Part shown: positions 1 to 8,308 of the stretch, piece by piece
How positions within the stretch are numbered: position 1 is the first letter of the stretch
Layout of the letters: every line of letters starts with the position of its first letter
NCBI GenBank assembly: GCA_934486825.1
Contig: CAKSQF010000011.1
Location: forward strand, 19,440 to 83,439
Source of the DNA: an uncultured Eubacteriales bacterium
GTDB taxonomy: Bacteria > Bacillota > Clostridia > Oscillospirales > CAG-272
DNA length: 64,000 bases
Direction: 5' to 3'
Translations under genes and position numbers: made by a program
The notes under the pieces: model-generated
What the model was told of the DNA's origin: nothing
Database searches by the model: none
What the model saw: the letters and a program-made list of their open reading frames with translations, nothing else

Positions 1-253
1 TGTTTCCGCCGCGTACAACCCCGTCGCAGTCAACGCCGTATTTGCGGATAGCCGCAATCGCGGCATCGCCGAGCAGCCCCGATGGGATTTTTGATACAAA
101 CGCCGTTTTAAGTCCCATGCAGGAAGCCGATACCGCAACGTTTGCTTCGCAACCGCCGAAGCAGGCATCAAAGCTGTCTGCCTGTATTATCCGTCTGGCT
201 CCTGCGGGAGACAGCCTGAGCAAAAGCTCTCCGAATGTAATTATGTCTGTCAT
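1..253 (-). CDS. kdgK: 2-keto-3-deoxygluconate kinase, PfkB family (N-terminal part)
   Basis: The gene is cut by the window edge; only the first 84 or so residues are present. The translation from ATG 253 starts MTDIITFGELLLRLSP and carries the glycine-rich FGGCEANVAVSA segment typical of PfkB sugar kinases. It lies 23 bases downstream of eda, last in a mannonate/glucuronate operon, which points to KDG kinase (KDG to KDPG) rather than fructokinase. An AGAAAGG ribosome-binding site precedes the start. Substrate is inferred from context; the catalytic C-terminal half is not visible. Confidence 0.85.
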   Translation of the reverse strand, partial: MTDIITFGELLLRLSPAGARRIIQADSFDACFGGCEANVAVSASCMGLKTAFVSKIPSGLLGDAAIAAIRKYGVDCDGVVRGGN

Positions 254-276
254 TATGTCGTAGTTTTGCCTTTCTT

Positions 277-891
277 TTATTTGAGCGAGTTCACAAGTCC
301 GACCGCGTTTGCACATTTTGCCGCTATGTCGTCATAGCTTCCGCTCATCATGAATGATCCGCCGCAGGCGATGACTCTCGGATTGGACAGATATTCGATC
401 AGATTTGATTCGTTTATGCCGCCTGTCGGCATGAAGGTCACCTGCGGGAATGCGGCAGACAGTGCCTTTATCGTTTTGAGTCCGCCGTACTGCTCGGACG
501 GAAAGAATTTTATAAGCTCTATTCCGTGATCGAGTACGTTCATTATCTCGGTCGGCGTTACACATCCGGGAATGTACGGGATGTCTGCGCCGATACATAT
601 GTCATGTACCTGCTCCGAATAGCCGGGGCTTACAATGAATTTCGCTCCGCATTCGATCGCCGCTTCTGCCTGCGATGCTCTGGTTACCGTCCCCGCTCCG
701 ACTGCCATGTCCGGGAAGGTCATGGCACCGAGCTTTATGGCTTCTGCGGCAAATTCGGTGCGGAAGGTTATCTCCGCAACCGGGAGTTTGCCGCTGAGCA
801 TGGCTCCGAAGGTTGGGAGGATGCTTTCGGGTTTGTGAAAGGTTACGACAGGTACTATACGTGTCTGTCTGATTGCTTCAAGTGCTTCCAT
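277..891 (-). CDS. eda: KDPG/KHG aldolase
   Basis: Class I aldolase of 204 residues that splits 2-keto-3-deoxy-6-phosphogluconate into pyruvate and glyceraldehyde 3-phosphate, the last step of this operon's pathway. Visible family marks are the catalytic glutamate in VAEITFRT (E40), the Schiff-base lysine in LIKFFPSE (K128) and the phosphate-binding MPTGGI. I start it at ATG 891 because GGAGA lies just upstream; the reading frame is open further to 939, but that would overlap the preceding dehydrogenase gene. Confidence 0.93.
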   Translation of the reverse strand: MEALEAIRQTRIVPVVTFHKPESILPTFGAMLSGKLPVAEITFRTEFAAEAIKLGAMTFPDMAVGAGTVTRASQAEAAIECGAKFIVSPGYSEQVHDICIGADIPYIPGCVTPTEIMNVLDHGIELIKFFPSEQYGGLKTIKALSAAFPQVTFMPTGGINESNLIEYLSNPRVIACGGSFMMSGSYDDIAAKCANAVGLVNSLK

Positions 892-916
892 TTTTGTTAT
901 TCTCCGTTCGTTTTTT

Positions 917-1762
917 TCAGACTCCGCTGTATGCGGCAAATCCGCCGTCTACCGGGATGACCGTTCCGGTGACAAATCCGCTTGCACGGTCATCGGACAG
1001 CCAAAGAAGGGTGCCGATCAGGTCGTCAACCTCTCCGAAACGCCCAAGCGGAGTGTGCGCAAGTATCTTTTCGGTTCTTGCGGTCGGATTGCCTTTGTCG
1101 TCGTAAAGGAGCGCACGGTTCTGATTTGTGACAAAGAATCCCGGAGCAATTGCGTTGACTCTGATGTTTACCGGAGCAAAATGAACCGCAAGCCACTGCG
1201 TGAAGTTGGATATGCCTGCCTTGGCGGCAGAGTATGCCGGAATCTTGGTGAGCGGTCTGAACGCATTCATCGACGAAATGTTGATGATGTTTCCGCCTGT
1301 TTTTACCATCGATTCGGCAAAGACCTGCGTCACGAGGAACGCCGAAACAATGTTGAGCCTGAACACAAATTCAAGACCGTCGGATGAAAGATCGAAAAAG
1401 CTTTTTACTTCGTCCGGCAGATCGGAGGTCATGTATTCGTTGTCGGTCGTGGCGCGGGGATTGTTTCCGCCCGCACCGTTTATGAGAAAGTTTACCGGTC
1501 CGAACCGACTTTCAATCAGCTCTTTGGCGGCAATGATCGAAGCCTTGCTCAGACAGTCTGTCTTTATCGCTATCGCATTTTCGCCGATGGCAGCGGCAAC
1601 ACGCTCTGCCGCCGCTTCGTCAATGTCAAGAATGGCTACCTTCGCACCACATTCGGAAAGCGCCTCGGCAAAGCGGCTCATGAGAACGCCTCCCGCACCC
1701 GTTATCGCAACAACCTTGTCGGTAAGGTCCACGCTGAATGGTATATTTACTCTTTTGTTCAT
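917..1762 (-). CDS. uxuB: SDR-type D-mannonate oxidoreductase (fructuronate reductase)
   Basis: Short-chain dehydrogenase of 281 residues. It has the NAD(P)-binding TGAGGVLM turn at residues 21-28, NGAGG at 95-99, a serine near 163 and the YSAAK catalytic pair (Y177, K181). Placed between uxuA and eda, it most likely interconverts D-fructuronate and D-mannonate, as the SDR-type UxuB of Bacillus does; the E. coli enzyme is of an unrelated family. Activity is inferred from context. It starts 67 bases after uxuA and ends 25 bases before eda. Confidence 0.87.
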   Translation of the reverse strand: MNKRVNIPFSVDLTDKVVAITGAGGVLMSRFAEALSECGAKVAILDIDEAAAERVAAAIGENAIAIKTDCLSKASIIAAKELIESRFGPVNFLINGAGGNNPRATTDNEYMTSDLPDEVKSFFDLSSDGLEFVFRLNIVSAFLVTQVFAESMVKTGGNIINISSMNAFRPLTKIPAYSAAKAGISNFTQWLAVHFAPVNIRVNAIAPGFFVTNQNRALLYDDKGNPTARTEKILAHTPLGRFGEVDDLIGTLLWLSDDRASGFVTGTVIPVDGGFAAYSGV

Positions 1763-1829
1763 TTGTATTGCTTCCTTTCCATGAAATTACGGATTTTCCC
1801 TCGGACGATAAAAGTCCGAAAAAGGATTT

Positions 1830-2879
1830 TTATCCCTTTTTACCGTCAGCCTTTTCGACTGCTTCGAAAAGACCGTTGAGATATGCGGCACCCAGCGCAC
1901 GGTCGTACAGACCGTAGCCCGGTTTGCCGTCCTCACCCCATATGTTCCTTCCGTGGTCGGGGCGTACATAGCCGTCAAAGCCGCCGTCGTGAAGTGCCTT
2001 CACGATTTCGTAAAGATCAAGTGATCCGTCAGCCGACAGATGCCCTGTTTCGGCAAACGACCGCTCACCCGTGTAGATAATGTTTCTGAGGTGCGCAAAA
2101 TGTATCCTTCCGTCTTTCGCAAACTCGTACGCCATCGAGACAAGGTCGTTGGAACTGTCCGCACCGAGCGAACCGGTGCAGAAGGTTATTCCGTTTGCCT
2201 TTGAAGGCACCGCTTCGAAAAGGCGGATGTAATCCTCTCTGTGGGAAATGATGCGCGGTAAGCCGAAAATATCCCACGGCGGGTCGTCCGGATGAATTGC
2301 CATGTTCATTCCGACCTCGTCGCAGACCGGTATTACCGCTTTGAGAAAATATACGAGGTTTGCAAACAGATCATCATGTGACATTCCCGAATATGCGCCG
2401 ATGAGCGACGATATCTGCTCGGGAGTGTATGATTCGTCCCAACCCGGAAGGGAAAGCTTTTTCGGATCAAGTGAAGTTATGGCTTTGTGATCGTAGGACA
2501 GTGAATCTGAGCCGTCGTCATTTTTGCTGTGCAAATCGGTACGGAGCCAGTCAAATACAGGCATGAAATTGTAGCAGATGCATTTAACACTGTGCGCGGC
2601 AAGACGGCGGACATTTTCACAGTACGCTTCGATGTATCTGTCTCTTGTGGGCAGACCGAGCTTTATGTCCTCGTGAACCGGAACCGATTCGATGACTTCC
2701 ATTTCAAGCCCGGAACCGTTTGATAGAGTTTTCAGACCTTCGATTGCCTCATTGCTCCAGACCTCGCCGACCGGGACCGAATAAACCGCGGTCACAACGC
2801 CCGTCATCCCGGGGATCTGTTTTATGTCGGTAAGTGATATCGGGTCGGACTCGCCGTACCACCTGAATGTCATTTTCAT
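1830..2879 (-). CDS. uxuA: mannonate dehydratase
   Basis: 349 residues, full length for UxuA, which dehydrates D-mannonate to 2-keto-3-deoxygluconate. The N terminus MTFRWYGESDPISL and the metal-site segments MAIHPDDPPWD, ITFCTGSLG, HFAHLRN and RPDHGRNIWGE are all as in the family. ATG codons at 2879 and 2873 are both possible starts. The gene follows a phosphoribosyltransferase gene by 33 bases with no terminator between, so it is probably read from that gene's promoter. Confidence 0.95.
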   Translation of the reverse strand: MKMTFRWYGESDPISLTDIKQIPGMTGVVTAVYSVPVGEVWSNEAIEGLKTLSNGSGLEMEVIESVPVHEDIKLGLPTRDRYIEAYCENVRRLAAHSVKCICYNFMPVFDWLRTDLHSKNDDGSDSLSYDHKAITSLDPKKLSLPGWDESYTPEQISSLIGAYSGMSHDDLFANLVYFLKAVIPVCDEVGMNMAIHPDDPPWDIFGLPRIISHREDYIRLFEAVPSKANGITFCTGSLGADSSNDLVSMAYEFAKDGRIHFAHLRNIIYTGERSFAETGHLSADGSLDLYEIVKALHDGGFDGYVRPDHGRNIWGEDGKPGYGLYDRALGAAYLNGLFEAVEKADGKKG

Positions 2880-2912
2880 TTTTCGTGTGTTTACCTTTCA
2901 TTCTTACGGTTG

Positions 2913-3470
2913 TCAGCCTATTATGTCGCCGTTTGCATTGAAAAGCGGGAGCTTTTCAAGATATGTGATGTCGGGGCGCTCCTGAGCCTCCCCCTCGGCA
3001 AGGATTGCCATTCTTCCGACAATGTTTCCGCCCGCCTTTTCAACCAGCTTTTCGATTGCAAGCAGTGATTGACCGGTGGATATAACGTCATCGACAATAA
3101 GTACACGCTTTCCGTTCATCATTTCGGCATCCTTGCCGTCAATGAAAAGATGTTGGGTTGCCATTGTGGTAATCGAATGAACCTCGACGCCGAATACGTC
3201 TGTCATGTACAGCTTTTTCCCCTTGCGGGCGATTATGTACTTGGAATCTCCGTTCTGTCTTGCCATCTCGTGTGCAAGCGGGATTCCTTTTGCCTCTGCG
3301 GTAATCAGAACATCATACTCGGGAGCCTTTTTGAGAAGCTCGCGTGCGCATGCGACGGTAAGCTCGGGATCGCCGAAGATTACAAATCCCGCAATGTAAA
3401 GCTCGTCGTTTACCGGACAGAGCGGCAGTGCTCTTTTGAGTCCCGCTACATTGATTTCATAGTATTTCAT
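2913..3470 (-). CDS. phosphoribosyltransferase, adenine/xanthine PRTase-like
   Basis: Type I phosphoribosyltransferase of 185 residues. The PRPP loop VLIVDDVISTGQSL lies at about residues 123-136, and ITAEAKGIPLAHEMA forms the upstream loop. Such proteins attach PRPP to a purine base, but the sequence does not let me choose adenine, xanthine or another base. The start has GAGGT seven bases upstream. It is first in the apparent transcript with the uxu genes, an unexpected partner for sugar-acid breakdown. Confidence 0.83.
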   Translation of the reverse strand: MKYYEINVAGLKRALPLCPVNDELYIAGFVIFGDPELTVACARELLKKAPEYDVLITAEAKGIPLAHEMARQNGDSKYIIARKGKKLYMTDVFGVEVHSITTMATQHLFIDGKDAEMMNGKRVLIVDDVISTGQSLLAIEKLVEKAGGNIVGRMAILAEGEAQERPDITYLEKLPLFNANGDIIG

Positions 3471-3523
3471 TTCAGTCTACCTCTTTTTCGGATGCTCGGC
3501 AAATAATGCCGTAACTACGGTTT

Positions 3524-3555
3524 ATTATAGCACAGTTCTTGTCAAAATGGAATAG
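3524..3555 (-). promoter_or_regulatory. probable promoter of the phosphoribosyltransferase-uxu operon
   Basis: On the minus strand there is a TATAAT (3524-3529) with a TG extension (TGC-TATAAT). CTATTCCATT at 3546-3555 lies in the -35 zone. The -35 hexamer at 17-base spacing would be TTCCAT, weak by consensus; a TTGACA present nearby is only 10 bases from the -10, too close. Confidence 0.5.
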
Positions 3556-3595
3556 TTTTTTGTTTTTTTAAACAAAAGAGAAAATAAAATAGTGG

Positions 3596-3631
3596 AATTA
3601 AACAATTTGCGCCACTACATATTGTTTAATT
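3596..3631. repeat. 11-bp inverted repeat upstream of the uxu-side promoter
   Basis: AATTAAACAAT (3596-3606) and ATTGTTTAATT (3621-3631) are perfect reverse complements separated by 14 bases. The element lies about 40 bases upstream of the CTATTCCATT box. It could be an operator or a hairpin; there is no U-tract, so it is not a normal terminator. Confidence 0.45.
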
Positions 3632-3680
3632 TCACCAAAAAGAGCTTGTGCGGATTGATAGCCTGCCGCTTTACGGCGGC

Positions 3681-3714
3681 AAAAAATGCCACCGTTCAGG
3701 CGGTGGCATTTTTT
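3681..3714 (-). terminator. rho-independent terminator of the solute-binding protein gene
   Basis: A perfect 14-bp stem (AAAAAATGCCACCG and its complement) with a 6-base loop and A/T tracts on both sides, 30 bases after the stop codon of the minus-strand gene. It could work in both directions. Confidence 0.9.
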
Positions 3715-3744
3715 ACAGATTATAAACCCGATCCGGGATCAATG

Positions 3745-5280
3745 TCATTCGTTTGCCGAAAGACCATTGATGTCTTCCTGAATTTCGGTAAGAGCGTCGT
3801 TGTACTTTGTGGAAACGCGGCTAAGCATGTTACCAAATTTCTTTCCGGTAACATTGTTACGCAGGAAAGAGCCCATTCCGTTGAACTGCTGGCAGAACTG
3901 CCAGATGTAAAGGAAGTCGGAGTAAACCTTTTCGCTCATCATGTCGATCATTTCGGCTGCGCCCTGGTCACGGGAGTAGAGATACTTGAGAGCGGTATCA
4001 TAGTATACCGGACGGATATCCTTGTAGCTGTAGTAAGCGAGGAGCTCAAGAGTTGCCGCGGATGCCGCAATTCTGGACGAAGAGCGGTTGATACCGTAGA
4101 GCTGTACGCCGTCGTGAACGGACGAACGGTAATCTGCTGTTTCGGTAAGCTTCGGGCAGGGAATAATGCTGTATTCGTCCTGCATGTCGCTCAGATAAAG
4201 CTCAGCCTGGTTAAGACGTGCGCTTACAAATACCGAGTTGCCGCTTGCGAAGTCGGTAAGAGCGGTTTTATAGTCACCTACATAGTTGTAGACGTAGCCG
4301 CTGTTGATAAGATCATAGCAAGCCTGCATGAAGTTGATAAGGGTTACGTTGTTTTCGTTGAAGGTCAGATTCATTGTACCGTCGTCGTTGCGGCTGCAGT
4401 ACTCAACACCGGCAGCGATCGAAAGACCGTTGATGTTATCCCAGACGGGAAGAGCAAGACCGAGACGGTCGGTCGTGTTGACCTTGTCGTCGCCGTCATC
4501 CTCATAGCTCATCTGAGCCATCTTCATAAGGGTGGAATATGTCCACTTGCCGTCCTTGACGAGCTGATAGATGGGACCGTATTCAGCCAAGAGAAGTTCC
4601 TCATAGAGTCTGCTGTTTACAAAGAAGCAGTAGAAACCGCCCGAGTAACGCAGGCAGAGGTCACCGGTGAGCCAGTACTTTGCTTTTCCGCATGTCATGG
4701 CGTCGATGTAGTAGGATGACCAGTAGGGCTGATCGAAGTGGAAATAGTCGATCGGCTTTTCTTCGTTGTCGAAGAGGTTGCCGAGGTCGAGAAGAACGTC
4801 GTCAAGGCAGAGCTGGCAGTCGTCGTACTGACGTCCGCAGATTACGTCGTATGTATCGTCGTTTGCCTGCAGGCTGGTACGTACGGCGGAAGCGCGGAGA
4901 CCGCCGGTCTCATAAGCGTTTACAACGATCGAAACACCGAGTTCCGCTTCAACGGTCGCGTTACGGTTTGCCACCGCTGCGTCAACCGCGTTGTCAAGGT
5001 CTGCGTCTTCCGACTTGATAGAGCGCAGGTGGAAGCCGTCGTTGTCGGTTTCTGCGATTGCGAAGCTGATCTCAACGGGCTCATCCTCGGTTCCGAAGGG
5101 AGCTTCCGCGAACGTCGGCTTTACAAGCGGATTGGAAGTAACCGGCGTTGTTCCGGGAGTATTTCCGCCTTTTGTGGTGGTCGCGCCCGGCTTCGTCGGG
5201 TTCGCGCACGCAGAAAGTGTTGCCAGTGTGCAGATAACCATTATGGTGCAGAGCACAGCGGCAAGTATGCGTTTTTTCAT
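3745..5280 (-). CDS. extracellular solute-binding lipoprotein (ABC sugar-type)
   Basis: 511 residues with a lipoprotein signal: charged start, hydrophobic stretch, then LSAC with the lipid-modified Cys at about residue 25, followed by a Thr/Gly/Pro-rich linker. The rest resembles family 1 (sugar-type) solute-binding proteins. No permease or ATPase gene is beside it, so the substrate and transporter partner are unknown. GGAGG lies just upstream of the ATG. It has its own promoter and terminator and so looks monocistronic. Confidence 0.8.
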   Translation of the reverse strand: MKKRILAAVLCTIMVICTLATLSACANPTKPGATTTKGGNTPGTTPVTSNPLVKPTFAEAPFGTEDEPVEISFAIAETDNDGFHLRSIKSEDADLDNAVDAAVANRNATVEAELGVSIVVNAYETGGLRASAVRTSLQANDDTYDVICGRQYDDCQLCLDDVLLDLGNLFDNEEKPIDYFHFDQPYWSSYYIDAMTCGKAKYWLTGDLCLRYSGGFYCFFVNSRLYEELLLAEYGPIYQLVKDGKWTYSTLMKMAQMSYEDDGDDKVNTTDRLGLALPVWDNINGLSIAAGVEYCSRNDDGTMNLTFNENNVTLINFMQACYDLINSGYVYNYVGDYKTALTDFASGNSVFVSARLNQAELYLSDMQDEYSIIPCPKLTETADYRSSVHDGVQLYGINRSSSRIAASAATLELLAYYSYKDIRPVYYDTALKYLYSRDQGAAEMIDMMSEKVYSDFLYIWQFCQQFNGMGSFLRNNVTGKKFGNMLSRVSTKYNDALTEIQEDINGLSANE

Positions 5281-5371
5281 ACATTTTCCTCCATATAGAA
5301 AATAAAATCATCGGATCGGATCCGGATGACGGATAAATCCGCACGCCGACTCGTATCCTTTTACACTCACA

Positions 5372-5399
5372 ATTATAGCATGATTTTCGAAAATGTCAA
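5372..5399 (-). promoter_or_regulatory. promoter of the solute-binding protein gene, with a palindrome in the spacer
   Basis: TTGACA (5394-5399) and TATAAT (5372-5377) on the minus strand, spacer 16, with an extended TGC before the -10. The spacer holds the perfect palindrome ATTTTCGAAAAT (5383-5394), well placed for a repressor. The leader to the ATG is about 85 bases. Confidence 0.85.
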
Positions 5400-5538
5400 A
5401 TCAAATTTGCGCTTTTTTCATTTCAATCGTAAAAATTGTTGTTTTTCACAATAATTCCGGACGAAAAATGTGCAAAATGACAAAAGCCGAGCCACTTTGA
5501 CTTTTGCCACGCGATTTGTAAACAGTTTGCGTTTCCTG

Positions 5539-5567
5539 TTGACTTTTGTCGTTTGTTGTGATAGAAT
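5539..5567 (+). promoter_or_regulatory. promoter of the HExxH lipoprotein gene
   Basis: TTGACT (5539-5544), 17-base spacer, TAGAAT (5562-5567), about 80 bases before the start codon. The 12-base string beginning TTGACTTTTG also occurs 42 bases upstream (5497-5508), possibly a repeated regulator site. Confidence 0.75.
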
Positions 5568-5648
5568 ATTACGTGCGAAAGCATACATATTATAAAAGTG
5601 GAAAAGTTCAGCGGCGGTTTGCAGCCGCAGATCGGAGACAATATAATT

Positions 5649-7712
5649 ATGAAGAAAAAAATGCTGACAGGGGTTTGCTCGACCCTCCTTGCGGGAGCCA
5701 TGCTGTTTCTTTCGGCGTGTGCACAGAAGGATGCCGGGGAGACCGAAACGAGAAAAAGACGCACATCGGCGCTGACCGCACTGACGACCGTACCGGGAAC
5801 AACATATTATCCGGATGTTACGACAACCGGACCCGTGACCGTTCCCGAGACACCGAAGGCGCTTAAAGACATATATCCGTCGGTCGGCGGAAACGAAAAT
5901 CTTCTCAATATATCCGAGGTTATACGCGAGCTTAAGGGGAGCGAAGAAAACGGGAATATCACACATGCGGCGACCGACGGGGAACTTCTGGTCGCAACAA
6001 CCTCGAAATTCACTCTTATCGGGGACGAGCTTGAGGGGGAAGGCAACTACGATATCAAGAGGAAGGTCTATGCGATACGCCTCGATCTCGGCAGGATTGT
6101 GGCGGAGATCGATTTCGATCGCAGCGCCTGCACGATAGTTTTCCTCGAAAACGGCGACATTGCGCTTGTCAGCGAGCCGAATTATGTCATGATCGTTGAC
6201 AGAAATCTCGAAAAGAAAGCCGAATATGATGTGTCTCCGTTTTCGGATTCCATGTCGTACGACCTCAAAGGAAGAATTTTCGAAAGCACATATGACGGCG
6301 GCGTTCTGAACTGTCACGATGTGTACACCGGAAAGAACGTACCGTATTACGCCGAGGGACTGAGATCCTTCTCGTTCATATGGCAGGAGGGGGATGAGAT
6401 GTTCTTCCGCGCATACAAAGGCGAAATAACGTCGGTCTTCCTGTCGATAAACGAAAAGAGCGGAGATGTTACATATTACGACGATCTCGGTGAGTTTGCT
6501 CCGAATTTCGGACAGATCATATCAAGATACCGCGAGGGCAAGTGGATGCTTGCAAGGCTTGACGACCCCGACAGAATTGTCGGTTTCGGGAAGCGTTCGT
6601 CAAACGAATATTTCTGCTACGGAATCGGTGACCGTTTTACAACCACCTCTTATGTCACCGATGAAAACGGCAAATCGGACAGTACGGTCGCGCTTTACAA
6701 CTATACAAACGGTGACCTTATTTCGGAGATATCGGCATCCGCGTGCGGCGGTGTCAGCATATACGCAATGGGCTTTAATGACAGTACGGATTATGTTCCG
6801 ATCCAGCTCAGCTATACCGACAGTCTCGACAAGTGCGATCTTCTGCTCTGGATGTCGGCAAGCGAAAACGGCGTGAAGAAAAAATGTACCGATTATACGG
6901 TATACGGAAGCGACACGACCTCCGAGCTGAAAAAGCTCGCCGATGAAATAAAAAAGAAGCACGGAATACGTGTCCACTACGACGAGGTGTCGCTCATCGG
7001 CGCATTCGGTGACTATGACTGCAAGCCTAACACCGACAAACCCGGTCTTCTGGACGCGCTTGCTCTTCTGGAGCAGTGCCTGTCCCTCTATCCCGACGGA
7101 TTTTTCGGAGACATCTGCGACGGCACCGATTACAATGCGATAGAAATATATCTCTGCTCGGGCTTTGTTCCGCTCGACAGCTACGGAATTGACAATGCGA
7201 TCGCGCTCACATCGACAAAGGGAAGCTCGATAATCATGGCGTTTGATATCAATTTCTCGTATATGCTCGGTCAGAACATAGCACACGAGTTTATGCATAC
7301 CATGGAGCACCGCATAGGCGATTATCTGAGTTCTCACGGCATTTCCGCCGTCGATTACTGGGATGTCGCAAATCCGAAGGATTTTAATTATTACTATTCT
7401 TATCATGACAACGACGGCAACAATGTGTCGGATAAGCGCTATACCGCAATGGACGACGAACATCCTGCCGATGCTTTCTTCTACGATCCTTATTCAAAGA
7501 CCTTCCCGACCGAGGACAGGGCAAGATTTTTCGAATATATGTACATAGAGGACGAACAGATCGTTTCGACACCCGCGATGCTTGAAAAGGCACGCAGACT
7601 TGCGGCGCTGATACGCGCGGTCTTCCCGAGCGTTGCAGCATCTCCCGAGCTTTGCTGGGAAAGCGCTACCGGAATCGTCGATATCGGAGAATTTATAAAA
7701 AATGCGAACTGA
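5649..7712 (+). CDS. lipoprotein with a C-terminal HExxH zinc-peptidase motif
   Basis: 687 residues from ATG 5649, which follows a GGAGA site; an upstream ATG at 5598 would spoil the signal sequence. The N terminus is a lipoprotein signal with LSAC near residue 25, then a Thr-rich linker. The middle (about 80-430) is a series of short beta-type repeats like a propeller. HEFMHTMEH at 546-554 looks like a zinc-metallopeptidase active site, and glutamates about 100 residues further on could supply a third ligand. I do not recognise the family. It is divergent from the solute-binding lipoprotein gene and probably faces the cell surface. Confidence 0.75.
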   Translation: MKKKMLTGVCSTLLAGAMLFLSACAQKDAGETETRKRRTSALTALTTVPGTTYYPDVTTTGPVTVPETPKALKDIYPSVGGNENLLNISEVIRELKGSEENGNITHAATDGELLVATTSKFTLIGDELEGEGNYDIKRKVYAIRLDLGRIVAEIDFDRSACTIVFLENGDIALVSEPNYVMIVDRNLEKKAEYDVSPFSDSMSYDLKGRIFESTYDGGVLNCHDVYTGKNVPYYAEGLRSFSFIWQEGDEMFFRAYKGEITSVFLSINEKSGDVTYYDDLGEFAPNFGQIISRYREGKWMLARLDDPDRIVGFGKRSSNEYFCYGIGDRFTTTSYVTDENGKSDSTVALYNYTNGDLISEISASACGGVSIYAMGFNDSTDYVPIQLSYTDSLDKCDLLLWMSASENGVKKKCTDYTVYGSDTTSELKKLADEIKKKHGIRVHYDEVSLIGAFGDYDCKPNTDKPGLLDALALLEQCLSLYPDGFFGDICDGTDYNAIEIYLCSGFVPLDSYGIDNAIALTSTKGSSIIMAFDINFSYMLGQNIAHEFMHTMEHRIGDYLSSHGISAVDYWDVANPKDFNYYYSYHDNDGNNVSDKRYTAMDDEHPADAFFYDPYSKTFPTEDRARFFEYMYIEDEQIVSTPAMLEKARRLAALIRAVFPSVAASPELCWESATGIVDIGEFIKNAN

Positions 7713-7735
7713 CGCAAAGTCGTCGGTCAATTCGC

Positions 7736-7773
7736 AAACGGTTGCCGGAAGCGGAGGCTTTCGGCAACCGTTT
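7736..7773 (+). terminator. hairpin after the HExxH lipoprotein gene
   Basis: A 16-bp stem with one G-U pair and a 6-base loop, 23 bases after the stop codon. Only three T follow before an A-rich run, so it is a poor intrinsic terminator. Confidence 0.5.
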
Positions 7774-7804
7774 CAAAAAAAGAAAAAAAGTTTGCAAAAA
7801 ACTA

Positions 7805-7834
7805 TTGACAAACAGATAAATGTGTGATATCATA
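7805..7834 (+). promoter_or_regulatory. promoter of the tRNA-Gly/Arg/His cluster
   Basis: TTGACA (7805-7810) with TATCAT (7829-7834) at 18 bases; ends 16 bases before the first tRNA. Confidence 0.65.
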
Positions 7835-7850
7835 ATCGGGCAATTGATTT

Positions 7851-7924
<74 letters not shown>

Positions 7925-7928
7925 TTAT

Positions 7929-8005
7929 GCTTCCGTAGCTCAGTTGGATAGAGCACCTGCCTTCTAAGCAGGTGGTCGTGGGTTCGAATCCCCCCGGGGG
8001 CGCCA
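7929..8005 (+). tRNA. tRNA-Arg (TCT)
   Basis: Acceptor GCTTCCG pairs with CGGGGGC using two G-U pairs; anticodon loop CTTCTAA gives TCT; CCA encoded. It starts four bases after tRNA-Gly. Confidence 0.96.
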
Positions 8006-8038
8006 TCGCTATCAGGCGTGATTTGCTTCCTATACATG

Positions 8039-8115
8039 GTGGGATTAGCTCAGCTGGTTAGAGCGCCAGGTTGTGGCCCTGGAGGTCATGGGTTCGAACC
8101 CCACATCTCACCCCA
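8039..8115 (+). tRNA. tRNA-His (GTG)
   Basis: Acceptor GTGGGAT pairs with ATCTCAC; the extra G-1 at 8038 faces discriminator C73, the histidine identity pair. The anticodon loop TTGTGGC gives GTG. CCA encoded. One A-C mismatch sits at the end of the T stem. Confidence 0.96.
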
Positions 8116-8141
8116 ACAGCAGATTGCGCTGTTTAAATAGA

Positions 8142-8173
8142 GCCTTCCCCGCAGGGAAGGCAATAATTTTTTT
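8142..8173 (+). terminator. terminator of the tRNA cluster
   Basis: GCCTTCCC and GGGAAGGC form an 8-bp stem with a CGCA loop, followed by AATAA and a T run. No gene is visible from here to the radical SAM start at 8309. Confidence 0.8.
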
Positions 8174-8308
8174 CAGCCGACAGGCTTTTACAACAAAAGT
8201 AGTGCCGTATGCGCCCACGGCGGGTGCTGACGGTTTGACTGCGGGAGTCCTTGCGGATTCCCGATTTTTTGATGTGATAACAGGCTGTATTTTGCGGGAG
8301 GACGGGCT

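Noticed and set aside
3592..4719. Long plus-strand open frame (375 codons) opposite the solute-binding gene
   Set aside because: It is a shadow of a well-supported lipoprotein gene with promoter, ribosome-binding site and terminator on the other strand.
6600..7463. Minus-strand open frame opposite the HExxH lipoprotein gene
   Set aside because: Antisense shadow without a ribosome-binding site; the plus-strand gene has lipobox and promoter.
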